Positions 8,918 to 19,800 of a stretch of DNA of 55,509 bases are shown piece after piece. Within the stretch, counting starts at the first letter, position 1; each line of letters opens with the position of its first letter. The position numbers and the translations under genes are program-made. Origin of the DNA: Scleroderma bovista (taxonomy: Eukaryota; Basidiomycota; Agaricomycetes; Boletales; Sclerodermataceae); assembly GCA_037178675.1 (NCBI GenBank), contig JAYMGJ010000159.1, forward strand, positions 1-55,509, given 5' to 3'. The notes beneath the pieces were generated by a model that was given only the letters and a program-made list of their open reading frames with translations, made no database searches and was not told the origin of the DNA.

Positions 8918-11900
8918 ATGGATAGTATGTACTCGAGCGCGCCAAATCAATGGCCACAGAATATCACCAGCCCCCAGCATGTTCATGTCGAGGCCAGTTT
9001 ACCCTGCACCGACGACTGGAAAGACCACACGACTGCCAGCAGCAGCGCGGCAGCCGCTGTTGGCCTGTCCGGGGCTTCGCAGTCGGCCTTGGACTTGAGC
9101 GACTTTGGGTTGGGTGCTGGTAAGCATTTCTCTAAGCGCCCATCAACTGGGTGTGCTACCCCCATGAGGTTTCTCTCACCAACCTTGATCCCGATGATTG
9201 TCCACGATAGGTCCGTCGACGTCAACCTCGCCGCCACAGTCCTACTTTCCCTCGTCCTTTCCAAGTTACTACGTGCCGTCTGTTCCCGGTCCCTACAATG
9301 CGATGCCCTATGCAGCGATGTCCTGGTCCACCCAACCAAGTCCATTGCCTCTTTCCACCTATTCGACGCTGAATGGTGCAACCTCCGCTTCCCCGCCGAC
9401 ATCGCAGTCGTCCACCTCTCACCAATCACCACCCCCCACCTCAGCTCCACCGCAGATGATGATCGAGTAAGCGATCTGCACTCCATTTGCGCTCAGATCA
9501 CTGACCTGCGAAACAGCCCGATCTTGACAACGCTGAGCAACACCGAGTCAGCTCAACAGTACACGCAACCCATTAATCATGCTACCGACACCCAATCAAA
9601 CCAATCACGGCAAGCCCAATCGCACCATTCATCACAGCAGCAAACGCAGTACTCATATCAGCAGCCTACATTATCCATTAATCCCGCTTATGTCCAATTT
9701 TATCAGCATCCCCAATCGTCTCAGGTCCAGACCACACTTTCACCTCATGTTCTCCATTCGCCATCTGTACCCCAAGCCACCACCCCCTTTTTTTCTTCCC
9801 CAACAGGATCGTCCTCGGCCCCCAACTCAGAGGCGCAGAGGCTCAAGCTTGCGACAGATATTCGACCCCTGATGCAACCAAACTCCTTCACTGGTGCCGG
9901 TGCAGTCAATAGTCTAGTTGGACATCTTGACGATTTCGGGCCTCACAATGTCGATGCTACTCTGCGGCTAGAGATATTGACGAAAATTAGAGATAACGCT
10001 GGTAACCACTACTTTCGAGCATGGTTGGAGAATGTGGCTGCGATGGATATCACACGTGATTGGTTGAAAGCCGGCCTTACGGCTAAGAGCGACAACTTGT
10101 TAGTTGAGACTATAATGCCCTTGCTTCACGTCAGTTCAATTGCTCGTCAAACCTTACTATACCCTAATATTTGCGTCTCAGATCGTGGACAGATTACCCA
10201 TGACTGTCGATGCGCTGAAAGCTTCGAAACTGGGGAAAATTGTTGTCAAGTTGGTGAAGGAACCCCCAGCTCCAGGTGAGCATTTCCAACCTAGTTTCAT
10301 ATTCGCCCGTCGGATGCGCACAATGATGAATTATGTACATTCTGCATCGCATGCCCCCATATTTATTGTATTACTGCTCGGCAATGAGTATACATATCTA
10401 ACAACAACGGCTTCATCTGGTTGTAGCTGTCAAGGACATGGCGGCCAATTTAGAACGCAAATGGCGCCAGTTAGTGGAGGCTGCGACTAAACCAATAGAA
10501 AGCAATAATACAGAGGGTGAGTCACGTCAGCCTTGATTGCTGAGTAATAAGCGCTGATAGGGTGCCAGATCCCAAGGCCAAGAAACGAAAACTTAACGAA
10601 CCACCTGCAGCGAAAGCACCACCGCCTGCTAAGAAGACAGCTGTCTCGACATCCAAGGGGACAGTGGTGAAGAAAGAGACAAGACATTCCACCCCTGCGG
10701 TCAAGGACTCTAGATCCGATTCGTCGTTTTTCTCTGCACCGAAACCCAAGCCGAAGCTTCCAAGTTTCAAGAAAGCACCAGTACCTGTAAAGAAGGAACC
10801 AGATCCCAATGTCGCACAACCCTCGTCCATCGATCCATTCCAAGAAGCGCTCAAGTCGATGGGAAAGGCACGAAAGGAGTCACCTGCGGCGTCTACTCCA
10901 CCTCTTCCGGTAGCTACTGCGGTCCCTGCGGCTGCCACCTCCACTACGAGTAAGGTGAAACGGAAGACGGTGACGTGGGCTCCTGAAGGTCAACTGGAGT
11001 CAATCCGACTGATCGAACGTGCTGTGTACGACGACGATCCAGTAGATGTCAGCTCCTTGCTCCACTTGCTCGTGTACAGTACATTGATGTCACGTGTTTT
11101 GTCGTTGTTCATTAGGGTGTACATACTACTCACAGTCTTCGCGATCTTGATCGAGGGGAAGGCGCGGCGTTGCACGCACACCTGTTCGAAGAGCTCATTG
11201 ACTGGACAGATCCAATACGTAGGCTTTTTTCAAACTTGCAAGGATCAACCGAACGACGCTGACGCCCGTGTTTTGTTTTGCAGCGATTGATATCCCAATA
11301 GATATTGAAGTGGCGCAACGCGGTCAACAAAGCCAGGAGAAGACCGTCCAGGAGGAACGTGAACAAACTGCCTTGAGTACCTTGTATATGAATGCAGGCC
11401 AGATACCTGATAGCCCAGGCGAACCTTCGGGGACCGTCCTCGAGGAGAGTTCTGTGGATGTGGATGTCAAAGTGATGACCGTAGGACCAGAAAACGACCA
11501 TGTCTTCTGGAGCGAGGACCCGCAAACCCAACCAATAGTATCCGTTGCGGATCTGGTGGGCCAGCTCACGAACGGCATCGGGGTCGACCAAGTCATGGGT
11601 CAGCCGCCGAATGGGTCGGCCATGCCACTGGGCTTCGACCCAAGTATTTTAGCGACCCTCGCACCCGAACACATGCAGCAGTTAATGCAGCAGGCACAGG
11701 CGTTGCTTGGGCAGGGACAGCCTGGTGTTGCACAGCCTGCCAGTTTTGCCGGGCCAGACCAAAGCTGGAACTCGAATCCCAATCTGAATACGTATTCTGA
11801 CTTTGGGCATGACTATTCTGACGATGTGAATGGTCGAGGAAGATGGTCGCTTGATAAGGGTCGCGGTCGTGGTCGCGGCCGGGGACGAGGACGAGGAGAG

Positions 11901-12065
11901 GATGGGTCGTATAAAAGTAGTAAACGAAGACCATGCAGTTTCTTTGCAGAAGGAAGGCGAGCATCAATCGTGCCAGTTCTACGCCGTGAGACTGAAAGAC
12001 TAATTCGCAACAACAGATGCAGATATGGCGATCAATGCGACTTCAGCCATGAAGCTATCTACTAG
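8918..12065 (+). CDS. PNUTS/PPP1R10-like PP1 regulatory subunit
   Basis: Nine exons (8918-9119, 9211-9466, 9517-10129, 10182-10275, 10427-10516, 10569-11047, 11116-11218, 11284-11956, 12017-12065) sum to 2559 nt, giving 852 residues. Order: Ser/Pro/Gln-rich N-terminus; a TFIIS N-terminal/LW-type helical domain (IVDRLPMTVDALKASKLGKI through DMAANLERKWRQL); a basic nuclear segment (PKAKKRKL); a PP1-docking RVxF-type motif in VKRKTVTWAPEGQL; an RG-rich stretch; and a C-terminal CCCH zinc finger (CSFFAEGR joined to CRYGDQCDFSH, spacing C-x7-C-x5-C-x3-H). This order is that of animal PNUTS, the nuclear scaffold that targets PP1 to chromatin and to the RNA polymerase II termination machinery. The last intron uses GC-AG ends and splits the finger. 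The 12066-12668 interval after it contains no supported gene. Confidence 0.9.
11957..12016 (+). other. GC-AG intron splitting the CCCH zinc finger
   Basis: Donor AAG|GCGAGC, acceptor CAACAG, with a CTAAT branch-like word before the acceptor. Length 60 nt, a multiple of three with no stop, so retention would insert 20 residues between the first and second zinc-binding cysteines. Exact ends may be off by one or two bases. Confidence 0.8.
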
Positions 12066-12668
12066 TCCACACACCCCCGCACGTGTATATCCAAGCACTT
12101 TTTTTTTCCGTACTATTACATCCCATACGTATTTTTTGTTCTGCTTCCTCGACATCCCCCTGGGGCAAAACATTCTTGGACACGTTCGTAGCCTGCTCGT
12201 CCGAAAGAAGCTTATCGTGGCTATTAGTTCAAAATACAAACTCCGAGCTGAACTTAACCTTGTATAACCCCCAGATAGGGGTCTTTGGTACAATACAAAT
12301 GCAGGAACTCCACTCCGATAGCCAGGACAATGATAGTCTAAAGGCCAACCATTGATTTCCAGCTACAAATGACCTCTAGAAATCCTCAGTGCAGAACTAA
12401 GTCGACTAATGTAGCAGTACATGAAAGCAATAAATATGTAGGTAAGTAGATGGTGAAGCACTCGAAGGACCTGGGCCAAAGAAAGAATCCACAAGTACAC
12501 GGGAATACAAGTGTTTGTTGCAGCGAGAAAGAGAGGTAGCCGATGGAGGGGGGGGGGATGTGCCGATCCAACATCCCGATGAATTCCTCGCCAATCCTAC
12601 AATAAACAACCACCAAAGCGGTGACGGCGACCACGACTCCCAGCCCGTGTCCCCGGGAGCAATATTTG
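12066..12668. other. Convergent intergenic region with a (G)10 run
   Basis: Lies between the stop codons of the PNUTS and LDB genes and should hold both 3' UTRs. I find no supported gene. A ten-base G run sits at about 12548-12557. Confidence 0.6.
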
Positions 12669-15647
12669 TCAGCCGTTCCGTTCGCGCTTTGGAATTTTGC
12701 GTCTCTTCGTAGCATCAGCGTTGGCGATCGTCGGTGAGCTGCTGGTATCGGGCTTGCGCTTGAGCGACGCCGCGGCTGTTGGCGTGGATGTCGGTCCCGC
12801 CTGCGAAGGAGCGGGGGGCTGATTAGGCGCTTGGGGAGCGGGGCCGGAGGTATGAGGCTTACTCTGCTTTTGTGGGGTATCAGCAGAGGGTGCGGCATTT
12901 TGTGGTGAGCTGGTAGATGGTCCTGGGTGCATCAAGGCTGTCGTCGACATCCCCGGGTGTAGCGTCACAGCTGGTGAGCCCTGCATCTCCGCAGGTCGTA
13001 TGAGTGTGGGCCCTTCCCGCAGCTTCTTGACAAAGTCCTTGAGTGCTTCTGCGTCAAGAGTGGGCTTGATTAGACTCGTGTCCCCCTGGAACCAAAACTG
13101 GCATAGCTACCAATCGGCCCCATATTGTGCTCGTTCACATAGGCAATCAGTTCTGTCATGTGGCTCACGCCCTCCGCCAACTGTAGAGTGACACACTTTT
13201 GGTAAATGTTAAGATGGGCGAGGTGCTAATGACTTACCTCCAAACACCGCATGGTTACCTGTGGGATGCCAAAGGCATTGACAGGCTCGGGAGGTATCGA
13301 TGCATTAGCTATGAGCGTCCGCGGCTCCTCCCACTGCCTGTCTTCCTCCGCCTTCTGCTGGCTGGTGACGCCATTCGGACTGGGCGTGGGGTTACTACGC
13401 GTCCGCGGCGTCCTTGGCTGCTCGATGGTGCGGTGGCCCGAAATAGATTCGAGGGAGATGAACTTCTCATGTGTGTTCGCGTCGAATACGAATTGATCGA
13501 ACTTGAGCGACCAGGGATACTGTTGCTGCGACGTGGTGGGACCCAAATGTGGATATAGCACGACATGGACGGTTAGTGGGCCGCGCAGAGTCACGGTGTA
13601 CCCGCTGGCATATTTGTATGTCCATACCGCGCTAACACACTCGATCGCTGCATGTGTCTGCGAACACAGTCTCTCGCGTGCGCCGTCAAGCGAGAGTGTC
13701 ATCGATCTGACGCCAGCCTGTGTCGTCACCAAGAAAAAGCGGGGTAGAATAGGCACGCCGATTTCTGTGGTGCACGCGTCAGCATGCGAGGTTTGCATCT
13801 GTATCGGAGCACGAACCAAGAGGCTTTGCCTCGACCTTTTGATTATCCTTCCATAACGTCATCTTCATGATCGCTTTCGGTGTGAAGTATTCTTGTACCA
13901 ACTTTTCCCAGAACAATAGTTGATGTTTCTAAAGGTCGAAGGTCAAGGTCAATCGACAGCGAACGACAAAGGGGACCAACATCTGTGATTTCGCTTGACA
14001 GCTGACCGCTAAATTGCAGCAAGCGGGTGATTGCTTGGCCAAACCCTAATGGAGGAATCATTGCACTTCAACGCGTCAATACCGCGTGCGACACCAGAAA
14101 ACCACGAGCTACACTCACAGTGGCCGAGGTATTGATTGTTGCTGCTGTGACGGGCCCGATTCTGACGATGCTACTGGGTGATTGGACGGGGGTCCTTGTT
14201 GTGGGCGGGGAGCAATAGTATGTGGCTGAACCAAAGGCGATTGACGTTGTTGAAGGGGAGATGCTTGGGGCTGTGATTGAGGTGGCATGCGGGTGGCAGG
14301 AAGTGGACCAGGCTGTGGAAGTTGGGAGTGAGAGCTGCGAGGGGTATGTGATGGTCCTGCTTGCGATGGTGGTCTGCCTGGAGGTCCCTGTGGTTGAGAT
14401 TGGGGTCGCTGTGGTTGCTGCTGTACGGGGCCAGCCATAGGATCTGATTGGTGGGGGGAGTGCTGAGAGGGTGGCTGCATTGACCGAGGTGGCATAGAGT
14501 TGCCATGCATGCCACCCGGATGAGATGGGGGACGTGGGGGAGGTGCATTTCCTTGGGACTGGTGATTGAAGTGGGGATGGGATGGTTCGAACTGCTGTGT
14601 TTGGGTAAGCTGAAAACCGGGGCGTATCTGTGGGTTAGATGATCCGTCGCTGATGGACTGAGCAAGGTCAAGGTTATCGCTCTGCGAGACATGGGGGCCG
14701 AAGGAGAAGGGAGGGTTGGTGTTTGGTATTCGAGCGGAAGTGGACACCATGGACGTAGAAAATTGGGGATTGGGGATGCCCACGAACGCGTTTTCACCAT
14801 GGGGCATCTGTCTCGGACCAGATGCTTGGGATGAGCCTGGAGTTGCCATCATCATACCTGCGGCGGGGTGCTGCTGGGAGTGTACTCCAGGACGCGGAGA
14901 GGATGTTATGGATGGAGGGTTGTGGGAATGTGCGACAGATTGTTGGAAAGCGTTTTGGGACATTTGCTGAAGACCCGGCTGCTGAAGACCTGATGGCTGT
15001 GGCAGACTGCTCATCAGCTGGGGTTGAGTGACAGGTCTGAGTTGGTTGTGGGGGACACCGGCAGGATTTGGTTGTCTGCCCATGATGTCAGGGGACATGG
15101 ATCCGGGGATGGAGCTCGTGCGATGCATCATGCTCTGCTGAGAGGGCTGACGTAGTTGGGCCTGTGGGTTCATGGACATGTTGATGCCATTGACGGCTTG
15201 TTGAGGGATCATGGAGGGGACATGGACCTGGTTGAAGCCCTGGGGGTGGGACTGGGTGCGGCGCACCTGGACACCATTTGGGGGCTGCTGCATCATGGAC
15301 GAGGAAAAGCCCACACTCTGGAGGTTATGTCCGAGGGGGGAGAGATGGGGGCCAGCTGCGGCGGCAGCCGATGGGTTGATCTGTGGGTTCTGCCCTTGTT
15401 GCATGGAGTTTTGCTGGTGCATCTGGTACCGTGGAGGAGGCATCGGGAGGGGGGTTGGATTGTTCTGAGCACCGCCTCCGAGCAGGGGCATGGAATTGCT
15501 AGCGTTGGACATGAGACTCATGTGGCCGGGGCTCTGCTGCTGCTGCCGGGGCTGCTGCTGGGTGGCAAGGAAGTGTGGACTGGGGTTCATAGGCATGGGC
15601 TGGATGTCCTGTCCTCTGAGCACGCCAGGCTGGGGACGGACGTTCAT
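12669..15647 (-). CDS. LIM-domain-binding transcription co-regulator (LDB/NLI family)
   Basis: ATG at 15647 begins MNVRPQPGVLRGQDIQPMPM, followed by about 500 residues rich in Gln, Pro, Ser and Met. After an intron near 14115 comes the LIM-binding domain: LGFGQAITRLLQFSGQL, WEKLVQEYFTPKAIMKMTLW, EIGVPILPRFFLVTTQAGVR, MTLSLDGARERL, VWTYKYASGYTVTLRGPL, DANTHEKFISLES and EPVNAFGIPQVTMRCLE. The tail carries a Pro/Ala-rich linker and a basic nuclear signal (KRRKIPKRER), stop at 12671-12669. I inferred at least five introns (for example CT|GTGAGT near 14120, GAT|GTTGGT near 13985, GTTCGT near 13817, GAG|GTAAGT near 13240). LDB proteins dimerise and bridge transcription factors; fungal relatives act in morphogenesis and adhesion. 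The open frame continues upstream of 15647, so a longer N-terminus is possible. Confidence 0.88.
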
Positions 15648-15811
15648 CTGGACGGGGCGACGGGGCGTCCTTCTCTCAGCGGGCGACGGGGGGGCAGACG
15701 GGGCGAGCGACGATCGAGTGGAAGTAGTTTTGTGCAGTCGAGTGGGTCGTCGGAGGCAGCGTTTGTTGGCGAACAACAACTCACACGCACCGGGGCCACG
15801 TGAATCTGGCC
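15648..15811. promoter_or_regulatory. Short divergent promoter, LDB gene / IMP3
   Basis: Only about 164 bp separate the start codons of two head-to-head genes. The minus-strand frame stays open across most of it, so the regulatory space may be smaller still. No TATA box is obvious. Confidence 0.55.
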
Positions 15812-16615
15812 ATGGTCCGCCAGCTCAAGCACCACGAAAAAAAGCTCCTCAAGAAGGTCGACTTCCTCAATGTACGAGCCTTTTATTCGCTGCAGTTCAC
15901 AGCTCACGCTCTGCAGTGGAAGCAGGATGCCAACGTCCGCGAGATCAGGGTCATGCGCAGGTACCACATCCAGCACAGAGACGACTACCACAAGTATGTC
16001 CCACCTCGGTTCCCCTTCTCGCTCACAGCGTGCTCTAGGTACAACAAACTCTGCGGGACACTGAGGTCCTTTGCCCACCGTCTCTCTGTGCTCCCCGCAC
16101 AGGACCCGTTTCGCGCCACAATGGAGGGCCAGCTCCTCTCAAAGCTGTACGACATGGGCGTGCTCAACTCCCAAGCAAAACTCAGTGACATCGAGAACAA
16201 ACTCACTGTCGCTGCCTTCTGCCGCAGGCGACTTGCCGTGTTCGTCTGCATGAGCAAAATGGCTGAAACAGTCAGCGCAGTATGCCTCTCGCCACCCTCA
16301 CTTGTTCCAATCCACGAACACGCTTCTTACAGGCCACGAAATTCATCGAACAGGGTCATATCCGTGTCGGACCAGACACCATCACGGATCCTGCATTCCT
16401 CGTTACACGGTGTGTGATGCATTGTACTCCACTGGCCTCGTTCCTCACTCGAGTCGCACTGTCCAGACACATGGAGGACTTTGTCACCTGGGTGGACACC
16501 TCCAAAATCAAGAGAACCATCATGTCATACAATGACGAGGTATATCCACATTCCATGCAATCGGAATGTGCTTGCTGACCAGTGCACTCAGCTTGATGAC
16601 TATGACTTGTTGTAG
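15812..16615 (+). CDS. IMP3: U3 snoRNP protein IMP3
   Basis: Six exons (15812-15871, 15917-15993, 16039-16279, 16333-16409, 16467-16539, 16592-16615) give 183 residues, which as I recall is also the yeast IMP3 length. It opens [20 protein letters not shown] and has [53 protein letters not shown], then the S4 RNA-binding region with [17 protein letters not shown] and [20 protein letters not shown], ending LDDYDLL. IMP3 is a core part of the U3 small nucleolar ribonucleoprotein (SSU processome) in the nucleolus and helps base-pair U3 RNA with pre-18S rRNA. It is divergent from the LDB gene and about 250 bp upstream of the kinesin gene on the same strand. Confidence 0.97.
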
Positions 16616-16867
16616 CAGTGCTTCTGCTGTTTCCTCTACAGCATGGCCTCAGCATCTCGGTGCCGCGCCTTCTTGCACGTGTGTCGATACCTGCTTTGTA
16701 GTACAAGTAGTGTATACACTGTAGTACTGTAGCCTTGTAATGAGAACGTGACGTCGTAGTTTTCCACGCGTCTTCCTTGTGCGACCAACACTTTCTATCC
16801 ACACATACCACACATTCCTAGTGCAGCACTGTAGACTCGGTTTCTTTGTGGTGCGGCCACCGTTACA

Positions 16868-19800
16868 ATGACGGAACCCAGCGAGGGTAACATCAAGGTT
16901 GTCGTGCGATGCAGACCGCTCAATGCTCGCGGTACGTCCCACCCCATGCTAGCATATCCATCTCCCTCTTTGCAACCATTCCCTACATTCATGCTCTCCA
17001 TACCATACAGAACTCGCCCGTGGGGCGAAGATGCTCATCCGGATGCAGGGAAACCAGACATTCCTCGACCCACCGGAGCCAGGCTCATCACAAGACAGCA
17101 AGCGAGCGACAGAACGCAAGACGATGGCGTTCAGTTTTGACAAGAGTTACTGGTCGGCGGGTCCCCGCGACGAGCCCAGCTATTGTTCTCAGCAGACCTT
17201 GTACGACGACTTGGGGAAGGAGTTATTAGACCATGGCTTTTCGGGATTTAATGCGTGTATTTTGGCCTGTGAGTCCCTCTGTCGCGGCCTTTCACGTGCA
17301 ATGCTAATCCGCCGCCAACGCGGGTGCTGCCAGATGGACAGACTGGTATGTATAATCCCATACAGTAAATCGTCTTGTCCTGACGTGCTTGCATCATCTA
17401 AGGATCTGGTAAATCTTATAGGTACGCCATGCTCATCTCTGCCGTTCATTCGCTAAACACCATTCGACATCCAGTATGATGGGATGTACGTGTGTCCATA
17501 TTGGCGCGCATGTGCCACAGCCTAATGACCGACTCCAGATGGACAGGACAAGGGAATTATACCATTAACATGCTCGGAGCTGTTTGTACGCGTAGCGAAT
17601 AAAAGGGCTCAAGACCCAAACGTCAGCTTCACCGTCGAAGTGTCCTACATCGAGGTGTGTCTCCCGCAGCAGCGTGCCCTTGCCCAAACCCCACCCTCGT
17701 GTCACTCACACACCAACGGCTCCCTTGTTTGGTCCCCTCCTATTGTAGATATACAACGAAAAGGTGCGCGACCTTTTGAACCCCAAGAACACCGGCAACC
17801 TCCGTGTCCGCGAACACCCCAGCCTAGGTCCCTACGTCGAGGACCTGTCCAAGCTCGTCGTAAGCAGTTACGACGAGATGATGACACTCATGGACGAGGG
17901 AAACAAGGCGCGCACGGTTGCCGCCACAAACATGAACGAGACGTAAGCCTTGCGTCACTGCACATTAATACACCCCACCTCATGAACACCGAATCGGACA
18001 GATCTTCGCGGTCTCATGCCGTATTCACACTGCTGCTTAGTATGAGAAGACACGACCCCGGTACCAACCTCGACACGGAGAAGGTGTCTCGAATCAGGTA
18101 CGTTCTCGCCCCGGCAGCGGCCATTTCGAGTTGACCAACTAGTGGAACAGTCTCGTGGATTTGGCAGGTTCCGAAAGAGCCAATTCAACTGGTGCAACCG
18201 GACAACGTCTCAAGGAAGGAGCGAACATCAACAAGTCCCTCACTACCCTAGGTAAAGTTATATCTCAGCTTGCACTTGCGAGTCAAGATGGCGCCAAGAA
18301 GGGGAAAAAAAAGGGCGACGAGTTCATTCCTTACCGTGATTCGGTGAGCTCTAACGTATTTCTGCATGGCATGGACGACCTCACTGCGGCACTGATCCTC
18401 TCTAGGTCCTTACATGGCTCCTCAAGGATAGTTTGGGCGGAAACTCAAAGACGGCGATGATTGCGGCCATTTCTCCTGCAGATTACGAGGAAACACTGAG
18501 CACCTTACGGTATGCCGATCAGGCAAAGAAGATTAAGAACAAGGCTGTTGTCAACGAGGATCCGAACGCTAAGCTGGTCCGCGAGCTCAAGGAAGAGCTC
18601 GAATTGCTCAGAGGTGCGTATATGCTGGTCACTGGTAGCAAAACGATGTCCATTGACTCTCGCTTATAGCTCGTGCGTCTGGCTCGAGCGTCGAGGATAC
18701 CTTCGATCCCACCGTGCCTCCCGAGAAACAGAGAGTCACCTACCAAACGAAAGACGGGAAGATCAAGACCGTCACCAAAGCTGAATTGCAGGAGCAGATG
18801 GAGGCCAGTGAGAAATTGATGCAGAGCTTGAACGAGACGTGGGAGGAGAAGATGGCACGAACGCAGGAAGTGCAGAAGGAGCGCGAGAAAGCATTGGAGG
18901 AGTTGGGTATCACGGTGGAGAAGAACAACATCGGCGTGCATACGCCAAAGAAGGTGAAGTGGCGCATGAAGCGAGATAATAATGGCTTATGCTCCTTTCC
19001 AGATGCCGCACCTGGTGAACCTGGTCAGTCTTTCGGTAATTATGACAATGGATCCACTGCTGAATGAGTGTGCGACTTTGCCGCCCAGAATGAGGGTGAG
19101 ACGTCTTGCTTATTTTATGCATGCTTGTATTGATAACACCCTACAGACCCTCTGATGAGCGAGTGCTTGATATATCAACTCAAGCCTGGCACGTCACTGG
19201 TGTGTGGAGGGATTGTATCTCTCTTGTGTGACATTGTTAACAATTAAACAAGGTGGGCCGTATGGACAGCGAGAAACCTGCAGCCATACGTCTCAGCGGA
19301 GAGAACATCCTCGAAGAACATTGCACGTTTGACAACACTGACGGCAAAGTAACCCTCTATGCGATGCTCAACAGCGTAACGGTCGGTGTGACTCCCACAC
19401 CTTTTGCATGTTCAATGCTCACACATCGCCGATAGTTCTTGAATGGAAAGCAGATCACACCTAATCAAGTAAGCATATTGCGCTTCTTGTAACAATTCCT
19501 TTCGTCTTACATCTACAGCCATACAAACTACGGTCTGGCTACCGGATTATCCTTGGTTTGTCGCCCTCCAATTGGTTTACACTGGCGGTCGATGTTCATT
19601 CTTCCCGCTAGGTGACTACCATGTGTTCAGATTTAACAACCCCGAAGAAGTTCGGAAGAGGCGTGATCGAGCAACAGCCCGGTCCAACCTGCAACACAGC
19701 ATAGCAGCAAATGAGATCGAAAGCGCTGACCCTATCTCAGCCATTCCCAAGGAATCTAGACCACCATCCAGGACATCGTCATCTGCTGACGAAGCCGACG

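Noticed and set aside
13226..13558. Plus-strand frames opposite the LIM-binding domain
   Set aside because: Antisense shadows of a conserved domain.
14171..14800. 209-codon second minus frame inside the LDB gene
   Set aside because: Same-strand alternative frame of the low-complexity region; the Q/P-rich frame continues into the LIM-binding domain.
15156..15803. 215-codon plus-strand frame opposite the LDB gene
   Set aside because: Shadow of the biased Gln/Pro/Met codons of the LDB N-terminus; no motif.
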